A stretch of 22,373 nt of DNA from Syntrophomonas sp. GTDB taxonomy: Bacteria > Bacillota > Syntrophomonadia > Syntrophomonadales > Syntrophomonadaceae. Below the pieces are notes generated by a model that was not told the origin of the DNA, ran no database searches, and worked only from the letters and a program-made list of their open reading frames with translations. The stretch spans positions 1 through 22,373 of the forward strand of contig PWPP01000108.1 of assembly GCA_003558625.1 (NCBI GenBank). Reading direction: 5' to 3'. The translations under genes were made by a program, and so were the position numbers. Positions 1 to 7,003 of this stretch are shown here, in pieces (the stretch's first letter is position 1; every line of letters starts with the position of its first letter).

Positions 1-246
1 AAAGCCATAAGAAGACTTAATCAACGGGCACAGGTTGCGAGGCAGGTGCTCTTCAGCCGCAGCAATGGGATCTTCTTTGGTCCCACACAACCCTACAGGT
101 ATCGCCCCTGCTGCTATGATGAGTTCATCCGGGCAATAAGTGCAGTATTTTCCAACTACCTTAAGCCCCGCTTCCTTTCCCTCCTTTAATCTCATCACAT
201 TAATTTCTCTTATTCTGGTGAAATCCTCTACTGCCGTATTTTTCAT
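1..246 (-). CDS. 2-hydroxyacyl-CoA dehydratase / double-cubane cluster reductase family protein (3' end outside window)
   Basis: Only the first 82 residues are visible; the gene runs off the left edge. The start is ATG at 246, preceded on the minus strand by GGAAGGAGTG about 12 bases upstream. The visible part has Cys35 and Cys38 in a YCTYCPDELI motif, then AAGAIPVGLCG (Cys54) and NLCPLIKSSYGF (Cys73). These are the conserved N-terminal motifs of the HgdB/HadBC and YjiM-like family, whose cysteines bind iron-sulfur clusters in oxygen-sensitive reductases. The family includes true 2-hydroxyacyl-CoA dehydratase subunits and stand-alone double-cubane proteins of unknown substrate. The visible portion cannot separate these. 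Family assignment is firm; the reaction is not. Confidence 0.82.
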   Translation of the reverse strand, partial: MKNTAVEDFTRIREINVMRLKEGKEAGLKVVGKYCTYCPDELIIAAGAIPVGLCGTKEDPIAAAEEHLPRNLCPLIKSSYGF

Positions 247-573
247 GATACTTAGACACTCCTTCCGCAATTATTAGAACCAATATATCATTATGCATGT
301 TATTATAACAATGAAATTTTTTTATACTTGTGTTATCCTTTGCACGAAGGATTTGTTGTCATTTGCTTCTTGGTCGGGTTTTTATTAGAATTAGATTACA
401 AATCCTTATCGATTCACTATCAAATTTGGACAACTCAAAAAAATCAGCTTAAGAACTAAGCGGTATTACCACAGCGCAACAGCAGCTGTTGTCCCCATGT
501 TAATGAAGATGCATGCTCAAGAACCCTGCATTGTAGGCCGCCCTGTACTAAAGAATTCGGAGGATTTTAAATT
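247..573. other. Intergenic region between divergent genes, with two short inverted repeats
   Basis: No gene was found in these 327 bases, which separate the minus-strand dehydratase-like gene from the plus-strand Met-rich gene. Two perfect short inverted repeats are present: ATCCTT-N6-AAGGAT at 335-352 and CAACAGC-A-GCTGTTG at 477-491. The left third (about 280-330) is AT-rich with TATAAT-like hexamers on the minus strand, suiting a promoter for the gene to the left. No -35/-10 pair with good spacing could be fixed. The repeats could be operators, but nothing identifies a regulator. Confidence 0.4.
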
Positions 574-807
574 ATGGAAGAATTAATAAAAAGATTTGCC
601 GCTTTGGATCCGGAAGACAAAATCACTTTTTTCAAACAAATCATGCCTGAAGTTTTTGCCTGCTTTAATGACAACCCGGAAAATATGATGGAGGAAATGA
701 TGCCGCTATGTATGCAGCTAATGCCTCAGTTTCTTCAATCTATGAAAGAACATAACCTGGAAAATATGATGTCTTTTATGAAAATGATGAATAAGACCAA
801 AAAATAA
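574..807 (+). CDS. Methionine-rich small protein, unknown function
   Basis: Not recognised. A 77-residue protein with a well-placed ribosome binding site (CGGAGGATTTT, about 9 bases before ATG). Fourteen of 77 residues are Met, arranged mostly as MM or MxxM (NMMEEMMPLCMQLM, ENMMSFMKMMNK), with two Cys (FACF, PLCM). There is no signal peptide and no clear membrane segment. The N-terminal half looks like an acidic amphipathic helix and the C-terminus is basic. Met/Cys clusters of this kind can bind soft metals such as Cu(I), but that is inference only. It stands alone, 149 bases before parA, with no obvious terminator between, so co-transcription with parA is possible. Confidence 0.7.
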   Translation: MEELIKRFAALDPEDKITFFKQIMPEVFACFNDNPENMMEEMMPLCMQLMPQFLQSMKEHNLENMMSFMKMMNKTKK

Positions 808-956
808 ACCGTTTCCTATATTTTGTATTTGTGCCGTAAAAAAGGGGATAGAAAAAGGGTTTTGGACTTAATGGTCGAATTTCTTTAAGATATATCGTTC
901 CCCTGGCAGGAGGTTTTGGACGGAAACCGTTTTCAGCCTGGTCAAGGAGGTTTTAC

Positions 957-1709
957 ATGAGAGTAATTGCCATCAGCAATCAAAAAGGAGGAACCGGCAA
1001 AACTACTTCTGCCGTTAATATTGGATTCGGCTTACAAAGGCTGGGCTATCAGGTTCTCATCATCGATATGGATCCCCAGGCCAACTTAAGTACCGCAGTT
1101 GGCATTTCCATGGATATGGACAAGAACCTATATCATCTATTTAAACCGGAAACCGAACCCGAAGAGGTTATGCAGGAGGTCAGGGGGGTTAAAATCATCC
1201 CTGCCGGATTGGAGCTGAGTTTGGTAGAAGGAGAATATGCTTGGGTCAGGGATAAGGAATACATGCTTAAAAATATCATGACCCGGCTGCAAGATTTTGA
1301 TTTTGTGCTCCTGGACTGCCCTCCCAGTTTGGGTTTGCTTACTTTAAACGCCTTAACTGCTGCCAATGAGGTTTTTATTCCGGTCCAAACAGAATTTTTG
1401 GCTTTACAGGGAATGAGTAAATTATTAGAAACCCTGGAATACGTAAAAAACAAGCTAAACCCGGATCTTGTAATTTCTGGCATTATTGCCGTCCGCTATG
1501 ATAAAAGGAAAGTATTAAACCGGGAAGTCGTTGCAAAATTAGAGCTGCATTTTAAGGACAAGCTTTATAAAAATTATATCCGGGATAACATTTCCCTAGC
1601 CGAAGCTCCCAGCTTTGGTCTCGACATTTATCATTACAAGGCCGATAGTGCCGGAGCTGCAGATTACCGGCAATTATGCCTGGAAATTATCGAAAGGAGC
1701 AAAAAATGA
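957..1709 (+). CDS. ParA/Soj-family ATPase
   Basis: A 250-residue cytoplasmic P-loop ATPase of the MinD/ParA superfamily, of normal Soj length without an N-terminal DNA-binding extension. The deviant Walker A KGGTGKTT is at residues 10-17, the DMDPQAN box at 37-43, and VLLDCPPSLG with Asp120 is the Walker B region. The C-terminal IRDNISLAEAPSFG segment is typical of chromosomal Soj. Such ATPases form ATP-dependent dimers on DNA and position cargo through a partner that stimulates hydrolysis. No parB/spo0J is next to it. Instead its stop codon overlaps the start of a small coiled-coil gene (ATGA at 1706-1709), so that protein is the likely partner. The ribosome binding site AAGGAGG lies 7 bases before ATG. 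Family is certain; the cargo is unknown. Confidence 0.93.
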   Translation: MRVIAISNQKGGTGKTTSAVNIGFGLQRLGYQVLIIDMDPQANLSTAVGISMDMDKNLYHLFKPETEPEEVMQEVRGVKIIPAGLELSLVEGEYAWVRDKEYMLKNIMTRLQDFDFVLLDCPPSLGLLTLNALTAANEVFIPVQTEFLALQGMSKLLETLEYVKNKLNPDLVISGIIAVRYDKRKVLNREVVAKLELHFKDKLYKNYIRDNISLAEAPSFGLDIYHYKADSAGAADYRQLCLEIIERSKK

Positions 1710-2035
1710 ACCAAAAAAAACGAATGGGAAAGGACCCCTTTGAAAGCCAGGATAAAAAAATACCGGATTTGGAACACAAAAATAGCCCCGGCGAGGAAAA
1801 AATGAAGCCGGCCCTGCAAGACAAAGATTTGTTTCAAAAATATGCTCATCAGGTTACCTCGGAGCAATTGTTGGAAGTCCTAAATGATATAAGCAGCACC
1901 TTAAACCGCATTAGTAAGCAGCAAGAAGATATCAAACAGTTGCGACTAGAGATTGAGGAATTAAAGACCAAAAAAGAACGGGATCTCACCTTTTCCAGCA
2001 ATCCATGGATGATATGGTTTCCCTGGTTAAGATAA
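1706..2035 (+). CDS. Small coiled-coil protein coupled to ParA, Trp-rich C-terminus
   Basis: Not a recognised family. The start at 1706 is chosen because GAAAGGAG precedes it and its ATG overlaps the parA stop (ATGA). An in-frame ATG at 1676 inside parA lacks a site. The 109-residue product has a highly charged, probably disordered N-terminus (1-45), a predicted helix/coiled coil (about 50-92: SEQLLEVLNDISSTLNRI, then QLRLEIEELKTKK), and a short aromatic tail NPWMIWFPWLR. The tail could be a membrane-touching or docking peptide. Translational coupling suggests equal production with ParA and a direct interaction, for example as its ATPase activator or cargo adaptor. That is inference. A strong terminator follows. 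Confidence 0.75.
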   Translation: MNQKKRMGKDPFESQDKKIPDLEHKNSPGEEKMKPALQDKDLFQKYAHQVTSEQLLEVLNDISSTLNRISKQQEDIKQLRLEIEELKTKKERDLTFSSNPWMIWFPWLR

Positions 2036-2052
2036 GATCACAGAAGTAAGGG

Positions 2053-2090
2053 AATAAGCCGGAATAACAATATTCCGGCTTATTTTGTTA
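2053..2090 (+). terminator. Rho-independent terminator of the parA operon
   Basis: A perfect 14-bp stem, AATAAGCCGGAATA (2053-2066) with TATTCCGGCTTATT (2071-2084), has a 4-base loop and is followed by TTGTTA. It sits between convergent genes and its right arm covers the stop codon of the patatin-like gene. It could therefore slow transcription from both sides, although only the plus-strand side has a U-rich tail. Confidence 0.85.
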
Positions 2091-3069
2091 TGGTCACATA
2101 CTGTTGCAGGTCTTCAAAATCATCCAGAAAGATCTGCGCCTGCTTTCTTCCATCTTTTTGCGCTGCAGGATTTTCCACAAAATAATCGAAATAACCCTGA
2201 TTGATGGTGAGCTGCACGATATGAACCTTGACATATTTATAGAGGGGGCTGTGGAGTAAATTCCTGGCTACCAATTTATTGATTAACTCGATTTCATTTA
2301 ACTGGGCATATAATGAGTTTTTAAAAAGCATTTTTAATTTAAAATCTTCCTGGTCAAAATAATTGTCCAAACTCCTTTTTATGGCTTTTTTAAAAGATTG
2401 GACCGTCACCACAATAATATGATCTGCGATAACCAGAGGATAGAGAATTGGATTATACTGGTAGGCACCGTCATATTCTCCGTGATAATCTCCCAGTTGC
2501 AGCAATCTTAAGCTGGCAATTATGCCGTCGGCTGACATTTCCTTTACAATCAGGTCATCATAATAAGACAGTTTGGTGGCGATTTTTTCCATGGCTGCAC
2601 CGTTAACATACAATACAGCATTATCATCGGGTAGACTATATGAATTAATAATAATGCCTGTATCCGATTTTCTGAAGCCTTCCGCAATGGTTTCAAAAAA
2701 ATCCTGGGGAATCTGCGAAATATATAATTGTGCCGGAAACATCATGTTTGTGATTTTTCCAATATTATCGATAGGAAACTCTTTCCAGTACCGTTCCCAT
2801 AGAGTAAGGGGTCTAAATACGCCGGGTTTTCCCCAAATAATGGAGTTGATATAGTTCATATAATCAGATACCGGGCCATAACCGGTATAAAAAGGGTTGT
2901 TGGCTTTATCGGCCCCCATGTGAGGATATAAAAAATGAAAGGCAGAGAGAATAGACCCGCTGGTTGCCGAGATGAGGTCGGGTTTCAAACCCCGGTCGCG
3001 GAATTCGTCCAATACACCACTGGCAAAAAGATTCATGCCTCCCACACCTTGTAATGCAATAGCCAGCAA
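2080..3069 (-). CDS. Patatin-like phospholipase family protein
   Basis: The start is TTG at 3069, with AAGGAGG (3084-3078) 8 bases upstream. A longer reading from TTG at 3087 would place this binding site inside the gene. The product is 329 residues. Patatin-type features: an N-terminal oxyanion loop ALQGVGGMN (about 5-13), a nucleophile elbow SATSGS with Ser37, and the DGAYQYNP motif with Asp200, matching the DG[GA] of the Ser-Asp dyad. The usual elbow is GxSxG; here both glycines are replaced (Ala and Ser), so substrate or activity may differ. No signal peptide or membrane helix is seen, so it is probably cytoplasmic. Patatins hydrolyse acyl chains of lipids or storage polyesters; the substrate here is unknown. 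Confidence 0.8.
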   Translation of the reverse strand: MLAIALQGVGGMNLFASGVLDEFRDRGLKPDLISATSGSILSAFHFLYPHMGADKANNPFYTGYGPVSDYMNYINSIIWGKPGVFRPLTLWERYWKEFPIDNIGKITNMMFPAQLYISQIPQDFFETIAEGFRKSDTGIIINSYSLPDDNAVLYVNGAAMEKIATKLSYYDDLIVKEMSADGIIASLRLLQLGDYHGEYDGAYQYNPILYPLVIADHIIVVTVQSFKKAIKRSLDNYFDQEDFKLKMLFKNSLYAQLNEIELINKLVARNLLHSPLYKYVKVHIVQLTINQGYFDYFVENPAAQKDGRKQAQIFLDDFEDLQQYVTITK

Positions 3070-3356
3070 TTTAATTACCTCCTTCAAGATATGCGATAGT
3101 TTTTAAGATATAACATGGTGCCTGCCGGAATAAAAAACCGCTGTTTGTTCCTTTCTGCTGCTTACCGGCAATGGTTCAATATCTGTCAACTAGTATCATC
3201 TTTTTATTATACTTTAAGCCATCGTATTATGGCAAAATTTGGCCTGTTTACTTTGGGATTAAAAAATCATTTTTGTTTTTGGCGGATTTCATTTAAAATG
3301 AATGGAAAAGTAAGAATTACAGATCAGGCCAAACGGCCGGGAAAGAGGGAATGGTG

Positions 3357-3701
3357 ATGACGGTACCCAAGTGGAATATCCGCAATGTGTATTTATATCT
3401 GGTTTGTCTGATTACATTGATCATGTTAATCGTGGCAGTCATCAATCTGGGAAATTCCTTGTTAGGACTGGTTTATCCCGAACCGCCCTATTATATTGAG
3501 AAGCCGGTTGCTCCGACCCCCGAAGATGAAACTCGCTGGGAAGATCAACGAGAATTACAACAATCACAGCAAAGGTATTATTCTATTAAACGAAGTATCG
3601 AATCTTTAATTATGATTGTGATTGTACTACCCATCTATATGTATCATTGGCGTAAAATCGAGGCGGAGCAGTCATCAGACACCGGTTCTTCCCAGGTCTG
3701 A
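3357..3701 (+). CDS. Small two-helix membrane protein
   Basis: No known function. The start at 3357 is favoured because GAAAGAGGG ends about 8 bases before it; an in-frame ATG at 3351 touches that site. The 114-residue product has two hydrophobic helices, about residues 11-36 (VYLYLVCLITLIMLIVAVI and following) and 82-96 (LIMIVIVLPIYMY). Between them is a soluble loop rich in Pro, Glu and Gln. The pattern recalls half of DUF5671-like membrane proteins, but the match is too weak to name. It lies 115 bases before the htpX-like gene on the same strand and could be co-transcribed with it. Confidence 0.6.
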   Translation: MTVPKWNIRNVYLYLVCLITLIMLIVAVINLGNSLLGLVYPEPPYYIEKPVAPTPEDETRWEDQRELQQSQQRYYSIKRSIESLIMIVIVLPIYMYHWRKIEAEQSSDTGSSQV

Positions 3702-3744
3702 CCAGGATGTGGTTCTGTTTTTGATACCCTTTGTTTTCTTTCAG

Positions 3745-3766
3745 ATCACTTGCCCGAAGGAGTGAT
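3745..3766. promoter_or_regulatory. Inverted repeat upstream of the htpX-like gene
   Basis: ATCACT-N10-AGTGAT lies 51 bases before the protease start. The layout (short arms, about 10-base gap) resembles heat-shock operators such as CIRCE, but the sequence does not match that consensus. It is a candidate operator only. Confidence 0.3.
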
Positions 3767-3816
3767 AACTGCTTTACGGTTTTAGGAATATCATTCGAAC
3801 CTGAGGAGGGAGAAAA

Positions 3817-4701
3817 ATGAAAAGAATTGGATTCTTTCTGCTGGTAAATCTCCTGGTTTTGACCACCATTGTCATTGTGACCACCATTTTGGGAGTACAG
3901 CATTATATTACACCCTATGGCATAGATTATTACAGTTTGTTGATTTTTGCTGCGATCATCGGCTTTTCCGGCTCCTTTATCTCCCTTGCCATTTCCAAGT
4001 GGATGGCCAAATCCCTGATGAAGGTTCAGGTTTTAAATCCCGACACCCATTTAAACCCCAGGGAAAGAAACCTGGTCAGTACTGTTCATCGTCTGGCCCA
4101 ACAGGCAGGAATTAATAAAATGCCTGAGGTAGGAATTTACCCTTCTCCCGAAGTTAACGCTTTTGCTACCGGTCCCAGTAAAAACAACTCCCTGGTGGCG
4201 GTTTCCCAGGGCCTCCTGACCCAGTTGGACCAGGATGCGGTGGAGGGAGTACTCTCACATGAAGTGGCGCATATCGCTAACGGAGATATGGTTACCATGA
4301 CCCTGGTCCAGGGCGTGATTAATACCTTTGTCGTCTTCTTGTCTCGGATCGTAGCTTATGTGGCATCTTCCTTCGTCCGACAAGAATATGCTGCTATTGT
4401 GCATATCTTGTCCATTATTCTTTTTCAAATTGCATTTTCAATACTCGGAAGTATTGCCGTGATGGCTTTTTCCCGGCATCGCGAATTTAGAGCGGACTAC
4501 GAGGGAGCCCGGCTGGGAGGTAAAACCAAAATGCTAAAAGCCTTAAAATCATTAAAGGCTACAATTAATACCGTGGATACAGAGCAAACCGCGATTCAAA
4601 GCTTTAAAATAAACGGCGCCAAGAGCGGAGGCCTTAAAAAATTACTGGCCAGCCACCCGGATATGGATGATCGCATCCGTCGCCTGGAAGAGAGTATATA
4701 A
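3817..4701 (+). CDS. htpX: HtpX-type M48 zinc metalloprotease
   Basis: A 294-residue integral membrane protease for quality control of membrane proteins, of usual HtpX length. Two N-terminal helices (about 5-27 and 40-60) are followed by the catalytic HEVAH motif (His148, Glu149, His152). A further hydrophobic pair (about 160-183 and 193-218) leads to HREFRADYEGA, whose Glu223 is the expected third zinc ligand. The C-terminal SHPDMDDRIRRLE motif is typical of the family. The ribosome binding site GAGGAGGGA is about 5 bases before ATG. An inverted repeat at 3745-3766 may regulate it. All key residues are present, so it should be active. Confidence 0.93.
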   Translation: MKRIGFFLLVNLLVLTTIVIVTTILGVQHYITPYGIDYYSLLIFAAIIGFSGSFISLAISKWMAKSLMKVQVLNPDTHLNPRERNLVSTVHRLAQQAGINKMPEVGIYPSPEVNAFATGPSKNNSLVAVSQGLLTQLDQDAVEGVLSHEVAHIANGDMVTMTLVQGVINTFVVFLSRIVAYVASSFVRQEYAAIVHILSIILFQIAFSILGSIAVMAFSRHREFRADYEGARLGGKTKMLKALKSLKATINTVDTEQTAIQSFKINGAKSGGLKKLLASHPDMDDRIRRLEESI

Positions 4702-4707
4702 ATCAAG

Positions 4708-4749
4708 CGAGACTGAACTGCAGGCCCCCGGGTGTTCTGAACTCGGTTT
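4708..4749. terminator. Possible weak bidirectional terminator between convergent genes
   Basis: Nested short arms CGAG (4708-4711)/CTCG (4742-4745) and GAAC (4715-4718)/GTTC (4734-4737) enclose a GC-rich loop containing CCCCCGGG, followed by GTTTATAGTTT. It sits exactly between the stop codons of convergent genes. The stem is interrupted, so confidence is low. Confidence 0.3.
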
Positions 4750-5398
4750 ATAGTTTAGGATTTAGAACCAGCGGTTTGGCAGCATATAGTTTTAGTTCCT
4801 CTATTTTTAAGGCCAAAAGGGGTCTCGCCATTCTAAGGTCTGGAAAAAAATCCGGATTAACAGACAAACTTGTTATGCGGGCCATTTGAGCCCATCCCCG
4901 GGCCCGGTAGCGAATAATATAATAGCGTCCCTGGTATTCCTGGGCTAACATGGGCGGGAAAACCGAAACCGGCCAGGGGAAACCGGGCGTCAGGATTTTT
5001 AATGATATATTGAGAAACTCTTCCCCATTGCGGGACACTGCAATGTGATCCACTTTATTACCAGCAGAAGTGCATACTATTTTTGCCTTTTCCGGCCGTA
5101 AAACTTCCCGTTGATTGCCCGGAAATCCTTTTTCCCCCGGGGAAACAAATACCTTGCTGGCCGAATAAAACCGGCCCTGATGGATATGGAATTTGCCGGG
5201 AATAAACAGCAGCTCCGCAAACTTTCCGGCGGGAGTTTCCAGGTATTCCGCTACAATAACCCTGCCCCATCCCCCCCTAAAGCAGGAGATTAAAGCAGGT
5301 CGGATAAAGCTTTGCTCATGGATAAAGGAGCGGGGAAATTTATACAGGATCATAAATGCCCTACCCATGAACATTTCTTGCTGCTCCATACCCGGCAT
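4748..5398 (-). CDS. Acetoacetate decarboxylase (ADC) family-like protein
   Basis: A 216-residue soluble protein. The segment FRGGWGRVIVAEYLETP followed by AGKFAELLFIPGKF, then GRFYSASKVFVSPGEKGFPGN, follows the conserved layout of the ADC superfamily (GG-W, then ELLFIPG, then S-K-x-(Y/F)-V-S). Typical members continue with a GIPK element; here it reads GNQREVLRP, so the active-site region is diverged. Enzymatic decarboxylation cannot be assumed. Start ambiguity: ATG at 5398 lies 12 bases after GGGAG, and TTG at 5404 lies 6 bases after it. It follows the persulfide dioxygenase gene by about 80 bases on the same strand and is probably in its operon. It may act on a small keto acid or serve as a binding fold. 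Confidence 0.6.
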   Translation of the reverse strand: MPGMEQQEMFMGRAFMILYKFPRSFIHEQSFIRPALISCFRGGWGRVIVAEYLETPAGKFAELLFIPGKFHIHQGRFYSASKVFVSPGEKGFPGNQREVLRPEKAKIVCTSAGNKVDHIAVSRNGEEFLNISLKILTPGFPWPVSVFPPMLAQEYQGRYYIIRYRARGWAQMARITSLSVNPDFFPDLRMARPLLALKIEELKLYAAKPLVLNPKL

Positions 5399-5479
5399 AA
5401 ACAACCACTACTCCCTGCGGTTTATTCAAATCCTGTGTTCGTATAAAGATCATAGGCTTCCCAGGTACCAGGTTTTACA

Positions 5480-6844
5480 TCAGACCAGTGAAAAACCCGC
5501 CTGCTTCCATGCTGTTACTCCACCAACTACGTTTACCACCCGGGTAAAAACCTTTTGTCTTAACAGACTGGCTGCCAGAATAGAACGGTTGCCAGTAGAA
5601 CAAATAACGGCTACCGGCTTGTCCGTCGGTATCTCACCGTGGCGATGTCTGATATCAGGTGCGGGAATATGCATGGCTTCCGGAATATGTCCTTCCAGCC
5701 ATTCGCTTCTTAAGCGGGTATCAATTAATGTGACGGCCTTCTTTTCCAGTGCTTTGCGGAGTATAAAAACGGAACTGCTGTCAATGCTGTCCGTTTGATA
5801 GCCACTCGTAATCCAGGCACTGATTCCTCCCTTTAAATACCCCTCAACTTGATCCAGGCCCACCCGGCGCAATTGCAATAAGGCTGAGTTAAAACCTTTA
5901 TCATCATCTGCCACTATAATAAGCGGTTTATCAGGAGGTAAAACCCATCCGGAAAAAGTAGCAAAATTGCCTTTTAAACTCAAGGCGTAGGAACGTGGAA
6001 TATGGGCTCCGGCATAGGATAATTGATCTCTGGTATCTACCACCTGATAATTCTGTTCCACCAGTTGAGCAAATTGACCCGCCTCTATTGCACGGGGCTT
6101 GTTTAACTGGTGGACTGGAACAGGGCCTTGGCGATTAATTTCAGAGCAACGCGCAAAATGATCCGGAGCTTCAGGCATCTCAGCTAACAGCTGCTGAACA
6201 AATACCTCCTCCGGATGGATGCTTAAAATTGAATTAAATTTTTTCTCGGTTCCTATGGTGGAAGAAAGCTTGGCGGAAAGAGACCGACCGCACAGGGAAC
6301 CCATGCCATGGGCAGGATATACTTCCATATTATTCTCTAACTCCCGCAGCTTGCCCAAGCTCCGGTATAATTGAGCTGCCAGCTGGTATTTTAGATCCGG
6401 AAAAAGATCGGGACGCCCTACGTCACCAACCAGAAGCGTATCTCCACTAAAAACCAGAATGGGTTCCTCCCCCCGCTCCCGGTCAGAAACCATAAAAACA
6501 GCACCTTCAGGGGTATGGCCCGGAGTTTCCAGCATGGTTATGGCCAGAGTCCCAACAACAATTATTTCACTCTCCTCTGCCGCATGATGGGGAAACTTAC
6601 AGTTTGCAGCTGCTGGTGCATAAATCAGGGCCCCGGTGGCCTGAGCAAGATCCATATGTCCTGAAATAAAATCGGCATGGAGATGTGTTTCCAAAATACC
6701 CTTAATAGGCAAGTTCCATTCATCTGCCACCTGTAAATATACCTCTATATCACGCCTTGGATCTACTACCACAGCTCCTTCCTTATCGCCAAAAATGTAA
6801 GAACAGTGGGCTAAGCCCGGTGTGTAAATTTGTTTAAAATGCAT
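5480..6844 (-). CDS. Persulfide dioxygenase-rhodanese fusion (CstB-like), two rhodanese domains
   Basis: A 454-residue cytoplasmic sulfur-detoxification enzyme. The N-terminal ETHE1-like metallo-beta-lactamase domain (1-235) carries THLHADFISGH (His54, His56, Asp58), ETPGH (His110), SGDTL (Asp135) and PAHG (His179). The expected iron ligands by family are His54, His110 and Asp135. Two rhodanese domains follow: the first (about 252-350) lacks a catalytic Cys, reading VADDDKG where the active loop should be. The second (about 360-454) has ICSTGNRS with Cys415. Such fusions oxidise glutathione or CoA persulfide to sulfite and thiosulfate. The ribosome binding site GGGAGGGA is correctly placed before ATG 6844. 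It is divergent from another metallo-beta-lactamase gene, with a palindrome between them. Confidence 0.88.
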   Translation of the reverse strand: MHFKQIYTPGLAHCSYIFGDKEGAVVVDPRRDIEVYLQVADEWNLPIKGILETHLHADFISGHMDLAQATGALIYAPAAANCKFPHHAAEESEIIVVGTLAITMLETPGHTPEGAVFMVSDRERGEEPILVFSGDTLLVGDVGRPDLFPDLKYQLAAQLYRSLGKLRELENNMEVYPAHGMGSLCGRSLSAKLSSTIGTEKKFNSILSIHPEEVFVQQLLAEMPEAPDHFARCSEINRQGPVPVHQLNKPRAIEAGQFAQLVEQNYQVVDTRDQLSYAGAHIPRSYALSLKGNFATFSGWVLPPDKPLIIVADDDKGFNSALLQLRRVGLDQVEGYLKGGISAWITSGYQTDSIDSSSVFILRKALEKKAVTLIDTRLRSEWLEGHIPEAMHIPAPDIRHRHGEIPTDKPVAVICSTGNRSILAASLLRQKVFTRVVNVVGGVTAWKQAGFSLV

Positions 6845-6910
6845 AATAATCCCTCCCTGTTCTTATTATAACGAATTTTTTTCAGTTACGAAATGCAACT
6901 GGAGTGCCGG

Positions 6911-6935
6911 TTCGCTTGAAATTCAATTCAAGAAC
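6911..6935. promoter_or_regulatory. Palindromic operator candidate in the divergent intergenic region
   Basis: The perfect core CTTGAA-N6-TTCAAG (6915-6932) extends, with one bulged base, to GTTCG and GAAC arms. It lies between the divergent persulfide dioxygenase and metallo-hydrolase genes (6845-7003), 67 bases from one start and about 70 from the other. That is well placed for one regulator to control both. No regulator gene is visible nearby. Confidence 0.45.
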
Positions 6936-7003
6936 GGCCCCCATTTGAATGTGCTTCACCCCTGGCTAAAATATTGTTAACATAATATATAAGGAGGGAT
7001 TTT

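Noticed and set aside
497..586. Short frame (29 codons) overlapping the start of the Met-rich gene
   Set aside because: No ribosome binding site before its ATG. It runs across the strong site of the Met-rich gene, so it is unlikely to be translated.
916..960. Possible leader peptide from TTG ending in an ATGA overlap with parA
   Set aside because: The AGGAGG site is only 2 bases before the TTG, too close for normal initiation. The overlap is probably chance.
3115..3357. Open frame of 80 codons before the two-helix membrane protein
   Set aside because: No ribosome binding site, low-complexity mixed composition and no family features. The region is better seen as an upstream regulatory or intergenic stretch.
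5193..5798. Open frame of 201 codons on the plus strand
   Set aside because: Antisense to the ADC-like gene and the end of the persulfide dioxygenase, both with recognisable motifs. Composition is not protein-like.
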